64,000 nucleotides of DNA from Anaerolineae bacterium (GTDB taxonomy: Bacteria > Chloroflexota > Anaerolineae > Promineifilales > Promineifilaceae): NCBI GenBank assembly GCA_028277515.1, contig JANQGC010000231.1:7599-71598 (forward strand), written 5' to 3'. Below are positions 33,773-42,020 of the stretch, one piece after another (position 1 is the stretch's first letter; each line of letters starts with the position of its first letter). The translations under genes were made by a program, and so were the position numbers. The notes under the pieces were generated by a model, which was given only the letters and a program-made list of their open reading frames with translations, searched no databases and was not told where the DNA came from.

Positions 33773-34999
33773 TCAGTGAATATGGATCTCTTCCGCGCCG
33801 AAAACCTCTATCCACACTTTCGTGCCGTAAAATACGGGGGTCAGCATGAGCAGGATCAAGACCGCCAGAAAGGGAATGGCCGGCAGATTGAACAAGCCCA
33901 GAAACAAGATGAACACGGCCGAAATAAGGGTGATGATACCCCCACGACGGTATAAGGAGCGCAGTTCCGGCGGCGCAACCTGAATGGTCTGCATGAGCAA
34001 GGCGATACAGGCCATCACCAGGGAAACCGCACCGGCCATCAACCAGCGTGTAGCAGCTTCCATTGGCTCGCCGCTGTGCTCGACGACATTGAGGACGGCC
34101 GCACCCGTAGCGGCGATGCCTGCGGTCATGGGCAGGTGCAGGTAAAACCAGCTACCGACAATGGGCACCGTGGGCAGCGGTTTACGGTGGGAGACAAAAT
34201 CAAAATAAATCCACCAAAGGCCAACAGCGACGAGCATGCCCAAGGCTCCCGTTATGCCAATCGTCAGCGTCAATTCATGCTGGTCGACCACGCCATTAAC
34301 CGTGCCCACGACAACCTCTCCTAACACGATGATTGTCAGCAGACCAAAGCGTTCAACCAGAGAAGGGCTGACATTGAGGATACGGTTGACTTCTTCCTGA
34401 ATTGTTTTGTTTTTTCTGCCTTGAAGAAAGGTGTTAAAGGGCAGCACCAGGGAGATGAACACGGCGATGATCCACATAAAAAAACGCCACGGGGCCGGCA
34501 CAAAGACGGAACCGATGAAAAGCAGCGTGGTGATCAGGAAGGCTATTGAATAAGGCTGGGATAATGGCCGATGGTTGGGATCATGCACGCCGGTACGCCA
34601 CCAGAGGTAAGTTAGGATGAGCTGAAAGGCGGCATAAGAAAGGGCGAATCCCACCGAACTCTCGCCTAGAGCGTCGTGGGCAAAGACGGCCATAGCCGCA
34701 ACACAGAACATTTGCATGAAGGTGAAGACGCGGGTGCGGATGTCGTTGTTGCCATGAATATCGTGATAGGACGTGCCGTTGAACCAAGCCCACCAGACGA
34801 TGATAAATAAAAAGAAATATCCCAGCACACCGGAAAATGTGAAGTGTTCGGCCAGGCTGTGAGCCAGTTGCGCCACCAGCACCACGTAAACCAGATCATA
34901 AAACAGTTCCAGAAAGGTAACGCTGCGGTTTTCTTCCCGGTCAGCGGCTCTTCTTGGCGGCCGCCACCATTTGCGGAAATTTTGTATAAATACAGTCAC
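33773..34999 (-). CDS. Low temperature requirement protein A (LtrA) family membrane protein
   Basis: 408 residues with about ten predicted membrane helices. The LtrA signature RSVTFLELFYDLVYVVLVAQ is at about 25-44, and WWAWFNGTSYHDIHGNND (residues 68-85) follows. RFGLLTIIVLGEVVVGTVNG lies near 212. The start codon is GTG at 34999 with AGGAGG 5 nt before it. LtrA was linked to growth in the cold in Listeria, but the transport or signalling role of the family is unresolved. The gene stands between two SDR genes on the same strand, with spacers of over 140 bp that argue against one operon. Confidence 0.9.
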   Translation of the reverse strand: MTVFIQNFRKWWRPPRRAADREENRSVTFLELFYDLVYVVLVAQLAHSLAEHFTFSGVLGYFFLFIIVWWAWFNGTSYHDIHGNNDIRTRVFTFMQMFCVAAMAVFAHDALGESSVGFALSYAAFQLILTYLWWRTGVHDPNHRPLSQPYSIAFLITTLLFIGSVFVPAPWRFFMWIIAVFISLVLPFNTFLQGRKNKTIQEEVNRILNVSPSLVERFGLLTIIVLGEVVVGTVNGVVDQHELTLTIGITGALGMLVAVGLWWIYFDFVSHRKPLPTVPIVGSWFYLHLPMTAGIAATGAAVLNVVEHSGEPMEAATRWLMAGAVSLVMACIALLMQTIQVAPPELRSLYRRGGIITLISAVFILFLGLFNLPAIPFLAVLILLMLTPVFYGTKVWIEVFGAEEIHIH

Positions 35000-35147
35000 T
35001 AGTTCCTCCTGTCTCTATGTATCCCGGTGCCATGAATGGGCATGGGACACAGGCGAGAGCGAATAGCCGCTGAGGGAAAATAATAAATTCTGCTCTCGTC
35101 TGCTCTTGTCAGCGTCCTGTAATTTGAGCACCTGGCGCTGGAGGTGG

Positions 35148-36074
35148 TTAATTTGTCGTTGGTTGGGTGATAGCGTTCCAGTTGTAGGCAACGCCTGTCA
35201 TTTCTTCGGACACCACCCATAATTTTTGGGCTAATTCAGGGTCTTTGGCCGCAGCAATGGAATCAACCTGCACCGGATGGCCGCGCATTTCCATGAAACT
35301 GTCTGGTCCGAAATAATCATTGGGTTGCGCGTCTTCAGCGACGGCCGCGCGCAGGGTGGGTAAGGCACCCATGGGCGGTGACTGGCCAACGACCCGGCTG
35401 AGCAACTGCACCACACCCTTCTGCAAGCCGGTGACTGTCCAACCGGGATGGGCGGAAACGGCCATCGTGCCGGCGTCGATGTCCTGGAAATGCTCATTGA
35501 GTTCCAGCGTGAACAGCAGATTAGCCAGTTTGCTCTGAGAATATGCAGCCCAGGCATTGTACCCTTTTTCAGCGTTCAAATTGTCGAAATCAATCGTCCC
35601 AATGCCCCTGCGGTGGGCACTGCTGCTGACATTGACGATGCGTGATTGGGGCGTTGCCAGGATGATATCCAGCAGATGGCCGGTCAGGGCGAAGTGGCCC
35701 AGGTGGTTAGCGCCAAACTGCACCTCGAACCCGTCCTTGGTTTGTGTGTAAGGTGGAATCATGACCCCGGCGTTATTGATCAGCAGATCGAGCCGGTCAT
35801 ATCGTGACCGAAAGGTATTGGCAAATTCTTGAACCGATTCAAGGTCGGCCAGGTCAATGCGCATGATCGGTAGATCGGCCTGGGGCACATCACGGCGGAT
35901 GTTTTCGACCGCTTTGTGTGCCTTGTCACGGCTGCGGCAGGCCATGATCACCGTGGCCCCTTTATCAGCTAAAGCTTTAGCTGTTTCATAACCGATGCCG
36001 CTGTTGGCCCCGGTGACGATGGCAACTCTGCCTGTTTGGTCGGGTATGTTTTCAACTGTCCATTTACTACTCAT
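35148..36074 (-). CDS. Short-chain dehydrogenase/reductase
   Basis: 308 residues. RVAIVTGANSGIGYETAKAL gives the NADP-binding loop near 16. NNAG lies in LDLLINNAGVMIPP near 90 and YSQSKLANLLFTLELN provides Tyr/Lys near 164. It closely resembles the SDRs at 32453 and 36271 in length and order of motifs, including AHPGWTVTGLQK after the active site. No membrane anchor. The start at 36074 follows AAAGGAGATTATC. The reaction is unknown. The three copies look like local duplications that have diverged. Confidence 0.92.
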   Translation of the reverse strand: MSSKWTVENIPDQTGRVAIVTGANSGIGYETAKALADKGATVIMACRSRDKAHKAVENIRRDVPQADLPIMRIDLADLESVQEFANTFRSRYDRLDLLINNAGVMIPPYTQTKDGFEVQFGANHLGHFALTGHLLDIILATPQSRIVNVSSSAHRRGIGTIDFDNLNAEKGYNAWAAYSQSKLANLLFTLELNEHFQDIDAGTMAVSAHPGWTVTGLQKGVVQLLSRVVGQSPPMGALPTLRAAVAEDAQPNDYFGPDSFMEMRGHPVQVDSIAAAKDPELAQKLWVVSEEMTGVAYNWNAITQPTTN

Positions 36075-36111
36075 GATAATCTCCTTTGATATTGATGTTA
36101 TGAACCTTGAA

Positions 36112-36250
36112 ATGCCGGGCACTTCAATAGTAATTTTTGGGTGTTATGCTAACTAAAGTGCCTTGAATGTTACAATGTAGTTTTAAGGAATGTGACAGTC
36201 ACTTCGGTCAAGATTTGAGTGACAATAGAAGTAATAAAGTGACTGTCACT
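36112..36250. repeat. Cluster of GTGCC and GTGAC palindromes between two SDR genes
   Basis: AATGCCGGGCACTT lies at 36111-36124 with a partial partner AAAGTGCCTTGAATG at 36155. GTGACAGTCAC follows at 36192-36202 and GTGACTGTCAC at 36239-36249. Both words recur in other spacers; no coding content is evident. The pairs could fold into hairpins that insulate the two SDR transcripts. Confidence 0.6.
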
Positions 36251-36270
36251 TGTTAAGGAACTTAATGTAG

Positions 36271-37227
36271 TTATGAAATGTTCGCTTCTTGCCGGCGGGC
36301 CGCAAAATTATATGTGATGCCGGTTAATTCTTCGGAAATTTCCCAGAAACGCTTCAGTTTTTCTGCATCATAGGCCGCGTCGTTGGCTTTTACTTCGGCC
36401 ACAGGCCCCAGGTGGTGAATGTATTGCGGTCCATAGAGGGCTGACCCTTTGGCGTCGGGGGAGGTCATCGCAAAGAGCATTGGTTGCACGCCCTTGCTGA
36501 TATCACGTGCCAAAAAGAGCCTTGTAAACTGGTAGGCGATGCCTTCATACCAGGTGCCGGATTGCTCCATGCTGTTGGCCTGTAAATTGCCGATGACCAG
36601 GCCGGGATGGGAGACATTGGCCATCGTGTCAAATCCGGCGGCGCTCAACCGCTTTTGTAATTCAAAGGTGAAGAACACATTGGCCAATTTGCTTTGCCCG
36701 TAAGCCCCCCAGCGGCTGTAGCTTTCTTCCCCCATCAAGTCGTCAAAATTGATTTCCCCCATAAAATTAGCCGTGCTGGACACATTGTGAATACGCGCGT
36801 TGGGCGTTTTGGTGATGACATCCAACAGCAGGCCGGTCAGGGCGAAGTGTCCCAGGTGGTTGACGCCAAGTTGCATCTCGAAGCCATCGGCCGTTTCCTG
36901 GCGCGGGATGGCCATCAGGCCGGCGTTGTTGAGCAGGATATCCAACCGGTCGTACTTTTCCTTGATCTTGGTGGCGAAGGTACGCACGGAGTCCAGGCTG
37001 CCTACGTCCAACTGTATCAGATCCAGGTCAGCATCAGGAAGTTCTTGCAGGATGTCAGCCTGCGCTCGTTCCCCTTTTTCTAAATTGCGGGCGGTCATAA
37101 CAACTCTCGCCCCATTCCGGGCCAGTTCTTTGGCACTTTCAAATCCTAATCCGCTGTTAGCCCCGGTAATGACAACGACCTTCCCTGTCAGGTCGGGTAT
37201 ATCTTGTTGGGTCCAATGCTGGCTCAT
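36271..37227 (-). CDS. Short-chain dehydrogenase/reductase next to AraC regulator
   Basis: 318 residues from MSQHWTQQDIPDLTGKVVVI, behind AAAAGGAGATCATTG. The Rossmann loop VVVITGANSGLGFESAKELA lies near 18, NNAG in LDILLNNAGLMAIP near 93, and Tyr/Lys in YGQSKLANVFFTFELQ near 168. Paralogous to the SDRs at 32453 and 35148. It is divergently placed to the AraC-family gene at 37567, the usual arrangement of a regulator and its target. The frame continues upstream to 37320 but the extra residues are not SDR-like. Substrate unknown. Confidence 0.92.
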   Translation of the reverse strand: MSQHWTQQDIPDLTGKVVVITGANSGLGFESAKELARNGARVVMTARNLEKGERAQADILQELPDADLDLIQLDVGSLDSVRTFATKIKEKYDRLDILLNNAGLMAIPRQETADGFEMQLGVNHLGHFALTGLLLDVITKTPNARIHNVSSTANFMGEINFDDLMGEESYSRWGAYGQSKLANVFFTFELQKRLSAAGFDTMANVSHPGLVIGNLQANSMEQSGTWYEGIAYQFTRLFLARDISKGVQPMLFAMTSPDAKGSALYGPQYIHHLGPVAEVKANDAAYDAEKLKRFWEISEELTGITYNFAARRQEANIS

Positions 37228-37441
37228 CAATGATCTCCTTTTGTGATTTTCGTATCCGCATCTATCATAATTCCCATCACCGGAAAAATGAATACCTAAA
37301 TCACCGCATTCCTTGCACAATCGTCCAAAAAACGGACAAATGTGTTGACCGGGGGGCTGTTACATCTATATAATTCAAGAGCCGGCACATCATGAGCGGT
37401 GTTCTATGAGTAGATGACATACAAATTAATTTGTCACCGAT

Positions 37442-37501
37442 GTAATTGTGCATCCTTAGATGCGCGAGTTCCGAAACCGGCATCTGAGGATGCCTTCTTA
37501 C
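37442..37501. repeat. GTAA/TTAC two-hairpin repeat, inverted copy of 17748-17807
   Basis: Its sequence is close to the reverse complement of 17748-17807. The hairpins are GCATCCTTAGATGC and GGCATCTGAGGATGCC, joined by CGAGTTCCGAAACC. It lies in the 37228-37566 spacer between the divergent SDR and AraC genes. Any promoters and operators must fit around it. Confidence 0.75.
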
Positions 37502-37566
37502 AAGGATGTCATTAGCAGCAGTAAATGGTGGAAAGTTTTTTACTTTTATTGATGAAAGAGACAAAA

Positions 37567-38448
37567 ATGAACTACCGGCAAAGTAAATTCGATAAGTTTG
37601 TTACATTATTAAAACAAAACACCCCACTGGAAGGCGCTAATTATAGTGACCTGGCCGGCTTTGGCACATACAAGGCTTTTAAGCCCCATGGAAGGGAACC
37701 ACACATTGACCTGGCGTCGATTGGGATAATTGGACAGGGAAAGAAAATCTGTTACGCCGGCGATGAAACGTATGTGTACAGCGCCGGTAAAGTAATAGTC
37801 GCGCTTTATCCAATGGCCGTGGAGACGGAAGTTGTGGGCGCCTGCCTTGAGGAACCTCTATTGGCTGCTGGTGTCGGCATTGACCTTGGCCGCATTGCTG
37901 ACGTCTTGCTGCGCATTGACCGTATTGATGGGACGGCCGCGAGACCGGTTTCCACCGATCCCTCAAGCATTTTTGAACTGCCATTAACCGATCAACTGCT
38001 CGATCCCTTTATCCGTCTTTTAGAGTTAAACGCCAACCCCATGGATTTGCTGATCCTTGGCGATTCTGTAATCGACGAGATTTATTATCGCCTGCTCACC
38101 GGTGAACGGGGCGGTGAACTGCGTTTTCTGCTGCAAGGTCGCGGGGAGATTCAGCGCATTTCCAAAGCAGTGGAACACATTCATAACCATGTGCAGGAGC
38201 CGGTCTCCGTGCGGGAACTGGCTGATATGGTGCATATGAGCCGCACTGCCTTTTATGAAAACTTCCGCGAGGTGATGCATGTCTCCCCCTTGCAGTATGC
38301 CAAGTCGGTCAAACTACAAAAGGCGCAGACGTTGATCCAGGAAGGGAATAATGCCAGCCAGGCGGGTTATATGGTGGGCTACAACAGCCCGGCCCAGTTC
38401 AGCCGTGAGTACAAGAGGCATTTTGGTTTCTCCCCCTCAGCTACCTAA
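37567..38448 (+). CDS. AraC family transcriptional regulator
   Basis: 293 residues from MNYRQSKFDKFVTLLKQ. The N-terminal half matches the AraC-N (cupin-like) ligand domain: ALYPMAVETEVVGA and FELPLTDQLLDPFIRLLE. The C-terminal half carries both helix-turn-helix units: EPVSVRELADMVHMSRTAFY, then KAQTLIQEGNNASQAGYMVG with GYNSPAQFSREYKRHFGFSP. That is the classical second-helix signature. The in-frame ATG at 37552 is also possible. It is divergent from an SDR gene and probably regulates it. The inducer is unknown. Confidence 0.93.
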   Translation: MNYRQSKFDKFVTLLKQNTPLEGANYSDLAGFGTYKAFKPHGREPHIDLASIGIIGQGKKICYAGDETYVYSAGKVIVALYPMAVETEVVGACLEEPLLAAGVGIDLGRIADVLLRIDRIDGTAARPVSTDPSSIFELPLTDQLLDPFIRLLELNANPMDLLILGDSVIDEIYYRLLTGERGGELRFLLQGRGEIQRISKAVEHIHNHVQEPVSVRELADMVHMSRTAFYENFREVMHVSPLQYAKSVKLQKAQTLIQEGNNASQAGYMVGYNSPAQFSREYKRHFGFSPSAT

Positions 38449-38780
38449 ATAATTAGACCTTCATATCCCAGCTTCGGTATTACGATCGGATTGGTTTGTT
38501 CCAACCCGCGTACACTGACGATTTTACAAGTTACCGCTATTATAGCGCCAACCAGTTACCCAGCTTGAACCGCATCCTGGCCCTCAATCAAAGAGTTAGG
38601 ACTCACCCGATACGATTTTACAAGAACTTAAGCATTATGCAGAGACAGGCCAGGTTCATCCCCGCAAGCAGGAGCAGTCAGCCGCAAGCTGGGAAGCTCG
38701 CGCAACAATGTCATTAGCAGCTATAACGCAGCGGCTAAACTGTAGGTAGTTGGGTGTATTTCAAAAGCAGTACAACCTAT
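38449..38780. other. 332-bp spacer without a confident gene
   Basis: Only short frames without ribosome binding sites are present. At 38660-38720 the segment GCCGCAAGCTGGGAAGCTCGC resembles the GTAG/CTAC hairpin family, and CATTAGCAGC recurs from 37510. It is probably degraded repeat material. Confidence 0.4.
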
Positions 38781-39104
38781 TCAGAAAGACGGCTTCTCGC
38801 CGTAGTGGTAATAGGAAAAGATTTCTGAAATTTGGCCGTCACGCACGTAAATGCAGTCACAGGCCGGGTTGTCATTGACCAGGTAGCGATAGGCAAATTT
38901 ATCACCGTCTTCGATAACGTCGAGAACCGTGATTGTCGAGCCAAAAAAGGCTTTTGGGTTTTGTCGCACCAGGTCCAGGTAAGCCTCCCTGCCCTTGACT
39001 TCGCCAAAAGGACTGGTATGAATGAAGCCTTCGGCGAGATTCAGTTTGTTAATATCTTTGCTGCGAAAGGCGTCAAACCAGCTATCAGCTATTTCTCTAC
39101 TCAT
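38781..39104 (-). CDS. NTF2-like (SnoaL-like) small protein
   Basis: 107 residues. SREIADSWFDAFRSKDINKL is the first helix of the NTF2 fold. It is followed by FIHTSPFGEVKGREAYLDLV, ITVLDVIEDGDKFAYRYLVN and a closing strand ISEIFSYYHYGEKPSF. A GTG immediately before the ATG could also start the gene. It is the last member of a minus-strand group after the methyltransferase, radical SAM and DinB genes, 43 nt away. The fold binds small hydrophobic ligands; the precise role is unknown. Confidence 0.85.
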   Translation of the reverse strand: MSREIADSWFDAFRSKDINKLNLAEGFIHTSPFGEVKGREAYLDLVRQNPKAFFGSTITVLDVIEDGDKFAYRYLVNDNPACDCIYVRDGQISEIFSYYHYGEKPSF

Positions 39105-39147
39105 CACTTACCGCCAATCTGAATGAATCAATTAGAATCGTTTTTGA

Positions 39148-39942
39148 TTACTCCGCCTTGCGGGCGATCAGACGGCCACGGCCCACTTTGCCAGCCGCCG
39201 AGGCGTCACGCCATAGGGTGATGCCGTTTTCTACTGCCGCGTGCATTTCCTGGCCGTAATTTTCGATAATAACGTCTTTGTATTGATTCTGCACCATATC
39301 CAGGTAACTCTGGATATATTGTGCATATTCGGGTGACAGGTCTTCTTTTTCGACAATGGTTAACCCGGCCGATTGGGCCAGGTCGGCATAGCCGTCAAGC
39401 GTTTCCAGGTAAGGGAAGACCATAAAGCTCAGCAGAGGCTGCCATTCCTCCTTGTCCATGGGACCGGTTTGCAGCCAGTCGGTAAAGGCCACCAACCCAC
39501 CCGGCCTGGTCACCCGGGCACACTCTTCAATCAGCCGTTTTTTGTCGGTGATGTAACACCAGGCATCCTGCCCCCACACGACATCAAACGAATTGGAGCG
39601 GTAAGGCATGTCCAGCGCGTTGCCTAACTTATAGTCGATCTTGTCACTTAAGCCGGCTGCGGCTGTGCGTTTGATCGCTTCCTCATGCATGCGTTGGGTG
39701 GCGTCCAGCCCGGAGACGGTGCAGCCGAATTTTTGGGCCAGGTAGCGGGCCGGGCCGCCAAGCGCGCTGCAAACATCCAGCACATGGGTCTGGGCATTGA
39801 TTCCCGCTTTTTCGGCCAGGATGTCCGTTTCGGCCGTGCCGCCGACATGGATCTCTTCGCCCATGAGTAATTCCCACAGGATACCACCCGGACCATCATA
39901 GACTTCGTTTACGTTTTCAATTCCTACATCAAGTTTGTTCAT
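39148..39942 (-). CDS. Class I SAM-dependent methyltransferase (dimethylglycine/sarcosine methyltransferase-like)
   Basis: 264 residues from MNKLDVGIENVNEVYDGPGG. The early LWELLMGEEIHVGG pattern and the following motif I region VLDVCSALGGPARYLAQKFG (residues 50-70) resemble the glycine/sarcosine/dimethylglycine N-methyltransferase group. GNALDMPYRSNSFDVVWGQD is motif II near 112, with YITDKKRLIEECARVTRPGG next. The start at 39942 is chosen over 40011, which overlaps the radical SAM gene. It lies 28 nt after that gene and probably shares its operon. The methyl acceptor is unknown. Confidence 0.87.
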   Translation of the reverse strand: MNKLDVGIENVNEVYDGPGGILWELLMGEEIHVGGTAETDILAEKAGINAQTHVLDVCSALGGPARYLAQKFGCTVSGLDATQRMHEEAIKRTAAAGLSDKIDYKLGNALDMPYRSNSFDVVWGQDAWCYITDKKRLIEECARVTRPGGLVAFTDWLQTGPMDKEEWQPLLSFMVFPYLETLDGYADLAQSAGLTIVEKEDLSPEYAQYIQSYLDMVQNQYKDVIIENYGQEMHAAVENGITLWRDASAAGKVGRGRLIARKAE

Positions 39943-39970
39943 TTTTTCCTTTTGGTGTCGTTTCTTGTGA

Positions 39971-41080
39971 TCAACGGCCGTTATTGAGTACCGGAAGCTG
40001 CATTTCCACATCCCAATTGGCCTGGATTAACCAGCATTTGGGATCAAGCCCATCCGCATCCCCATTGTAATGGTAGGCACTGGCTCGACAGCCCCAGCAG
40101 TGTTCATTATTAAAACATACGTTGCAGGGTACAGGTAAATTACAAGCATCATGTAAATCACCATGCACCAAAGTGTCGCTGTGTTCCGCAATGATCTCCC
40201 GGAAAGGCCGGGTGCGGATATTGCCCACACCTTCGCGGATCACCGAACATGGGGTCACATCGCCGGTGAAGGTCACGGTGGCCATGCTGCCGCAGTAATA
40301 TTTATCCGTATCCATCGCCGCAATGGAGATCGTGTCATCCTCGTAGTTGATGCTATCACGCGCGGCGTAGACGCGCTGCGTTTCCGCCAGATCCGGTTCA
40401 AATGCTTTCCACTCCGCCCCCATGCCCGACGGGTTAAACATCGTCAGGCAGGTGCGCAGCCCTTTTTCCTCAAACCACCAGCGCATGGTGCGGATGGCGT
40501 CATCCGGGCCTTGTTTATGGGTGTAGGTGATACAGTTGATCATTTTGTCAGGGGATTTGCCCAGAGCGAGCATATTATCCACCCCTTCGATAATGGCGTC
40601 GATAAATTGGGGATTGCCATCCCGATGCAGTTGGGCATACACCTCGGGTGTGATCGAGTCTACATGAACGGAAACGAAGCCTCCGTCAGAGACCTCGTAC
40701 ACTTGTTGGGCAATCTGCTTATTGCGCAAAGGCAGACCGCTGGTCCAGACATTGTTGATAATGCCTTTAGATTGCGCATACTGCATCAATTCAAACCAAT
40801 CCGGCCGGACGAGGGGATCACCACCCAACCAGTCCACCGCCCGAATCTCCATCTCGGCGGCGTCATCAAGCAAGCTGCGAATTTCCGACGAGGTCAGCCC
40901 GTTGTTCTCCTGTGGAACCGATCCGGCATAACAATAGAGGCAGCCCTGATGGCAGGCATCCGTCGTTTCAATCTGTAAGGCATATAAGCGTTTCTGCTCA
41001 AAATATCGTTTTTGTTCATCTGCATGCCCGACGGCTAAACCGCCATATTGGCTGAGGTGTTCATTGATACATGTGCCCAT
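39971..41080 (-). CDS. Radical SAM protein with SPASM-like C-terminus
   Basis: 369 residues from MGTCINEHLSQYGGLAVGHA, behind AAAAGGAGAACAAT. The radical SAM cluster motif is C-x3-C-x2-C in TTDACHQGCLYCYAG near 40-54. AVDWLGGDPLVRPDWFELM is the GGE-like SAM-binding strand (here GGD). The C-terminal third holds many cysteines as in SPASM domains, including TFTGDVTPCSVI, CNLPVPCNVCFNNEHCWGC and DPKCW, so at least one extra Fe-S cluster is likely. Such enzymes modify peptides or small molecules. No precursor peptide was found beside it. It sits between a DinB-like gene and a methyltransferase gene. Confidence 0.92.
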   Translation of the reverse strand: MGTCINEHLSQYGGLAVGHADEQKRYFEQKRLYALQIETTDACHQGCLYCYAGSVPQENNGLTSSEIRSLLDDAAEMEIRAVDWLGGDPLVRPDWFELMQYAQSKGIINNVWTSGLPLRNKQIAQQVYEVSDGGFVSVHVDSITPEVYAQLHRDGNPQFIDAIIEGVDNMLALGKSPDKMINCITYTHKQGPDDAIRTMRWWFEEKGLRTCLTMFNPSGMGAEWKAFEPDLAETQRVYAARDSINYEDDTISIAAMDTDKYYCGSMATVTFTGDVTPCSVIREGVGNIRTRPFREIIAEHSDTLVHGDLHDACNLPVPCNVCFNNEHCWGCRASAYHYNGDADGLDPKCWLIQANWDVEMQLPVLNNGR

Positions 41081-41093
41081 ATTGTTCTCCTTT

Positions 41094-41561
41094 TCATTTT
41101 CTTTGCCACGCTTGCTGGTGTTGTTCCAGGTGCAGCAGCCATAGATGCAAGAGATCGTTGATGGTGACCGGTTCTTCTGCCCAGGCCACCGGCCAGTGCT
41201 GTGTGTAGGCTGTAGCCGGTAATTGCTCCACAATAGTCTGGGCACGCCGGTGCGATTGTTGCCACTCCCGCCGAATTTGAGCAATGGGCCAATCTCTGCG
41301 CAGCGCGACCTGTGCTGCATTCCAACGATCGATATCGATTTGCTCTATCTTTTCAGCGTTCCCGTTTAGTAAAGCTTCGATTTGATCCAGCAGCAGATTA
41401 GACCAGGCGGCCAGGTGGCCGATGAGATCTTTGACCGTCCAGTCGCTTTCGACCGGGTTCAGCCAAAGGTCATCCGGCATTGTGGATAGCCACGAATCGA
41501 CTTGGTCATAGGAATTGTTAAGGCTGCTTCTCCAATCGGCTTTTGTTTGGGACGGCTGCAT
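41094..41561 (-). CDS. DinB-like / maleylpyruvate isomerase-N-type four-helix protein
   Basis: 155 residues. WRSSLNNSYDQVDSWLSTMP is helix one. DWTVKDLIGHLAAWSNLLLD (residues 40-59) holds the family His used as a metal ligand, and the last helix, NDLLHLWLLHLEQHQQAW (135-152), carries two more His. The fold is the DinB/ClbS four-helix bundle, whose members bind a divalent metal and act on thiol, epoxide or DNA-alkylation chemistry. TATAAT lies 8 nt before the ATG. It heads the radical SAM operon, with a 13-nt spacer to the next gene. The specific reaction is unknown. Confidence 0.85.
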   Translation of the reverse strand: MQPSQTKADWRSSLNNSYDQVDSWLSTMPDDLWLNPVESDWTVKDLIGHLAAWSNLLLDQIEALLNGNAEKIEQIDIDRWNAAQVALRRDWPIAQIRREWQQSHRRAQTIVEQLPATAYTQHWPVAWAEEPVTINDLLHLWLLHLEQHQQAWQRK

Positions 41562-41650
41562 ACCTTAGTATTATAGAATATTCCACTGGCTATTGACTAT
41601 TAAACTCATTTTCTGAAACTTTAATTTCCGAAAATCATGATATCTTTATC

Positions 41651-41704
41651 ATGATGCGCATGCTTTCTGGCTTGCGCATGAACAGCCTGGAAAGGTTGTT
41701 CTAC
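41651..41704. repeat. GTAG/CTAC-type hairpin element at the 3' end of a small gene
   Basis: GCGCATGCTTTCTGGCTTGCGC and an AACAGCC/GGTTGTT pair followed by CTAC match the 8.8-kb copies. The terminal CTAC supplies the stop codon of the minus-strand small gene at 41701. Confidence 0.7.
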
Positions 41705-41976
41705 GGCAATAGCTCCAACTGACCGGCGACCCAGTAATGGCCTGGGCAGGCTTCAATGGGCAGGTTGATAGACCAGCCGCCGGCCGTTGTCGCTGCGGAA
41801 ACAACGCCCCGTTCCAACGCCGATGAAGGCTCACCCACCAGAGAGTCTTCTCCTTCTCCAGGAGCAGCGGTCGCATCGGGAACGGCCGGTCCATCTACCT
41901 CGACCAGAAAACCATATGCCCTAAGACGCCGTATGGGACGGTAAGGTTCCCTGTTCTCATCTACGGCCGGTTTCAT
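41701..41976 (-). CDS. Hypothetical 91-residue protein
   Basis: MKPAVDENREPYRPIRRLRA, then YGFLVEVDGPAVPDATAAPG, a Glu/Ser/Ala-rich middle and a hydrophobic end (INLPIEACPGHYWVAGQLEL). No signal peptide, motif or family recognised. The frame is clean but has no strong ribosome binding site; AT-rich TTAATTAATT lies directly before the ATG. Its stop codon falls in the end of a hairpin repeat. It may be real, since the protein has a reasonable strand pattern, but the evidence is modest. Confidence 0.45.
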   Translation of the reverse strand: MKPAVDENREPYRPIRRLRAYGFLVEVDGPAVPDATAAPGEGEDSLVGEPSSALERGVVSAATTAGGWSINLPIEACPGHYWVAGQLELLP

Positions 41977-42020
41977 AATTAATTAATAAGTTTTTGCTAA
42001 GAAACAAACCGTCTCAAATC

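Noticed and set aside
38496..38717. 73-codon frame in the 38449-38780 spacer
   Set aside because: No ribosome binding site and no recognisable composition; its 3' half overlaps repeat-like sequence.
39971..41080. Radical SAM gene as a RiPP maturase with precursor
   Set aside because: No short peptide gene with a leader and core was found on either side, so a peptide substrate remains only a possibility.
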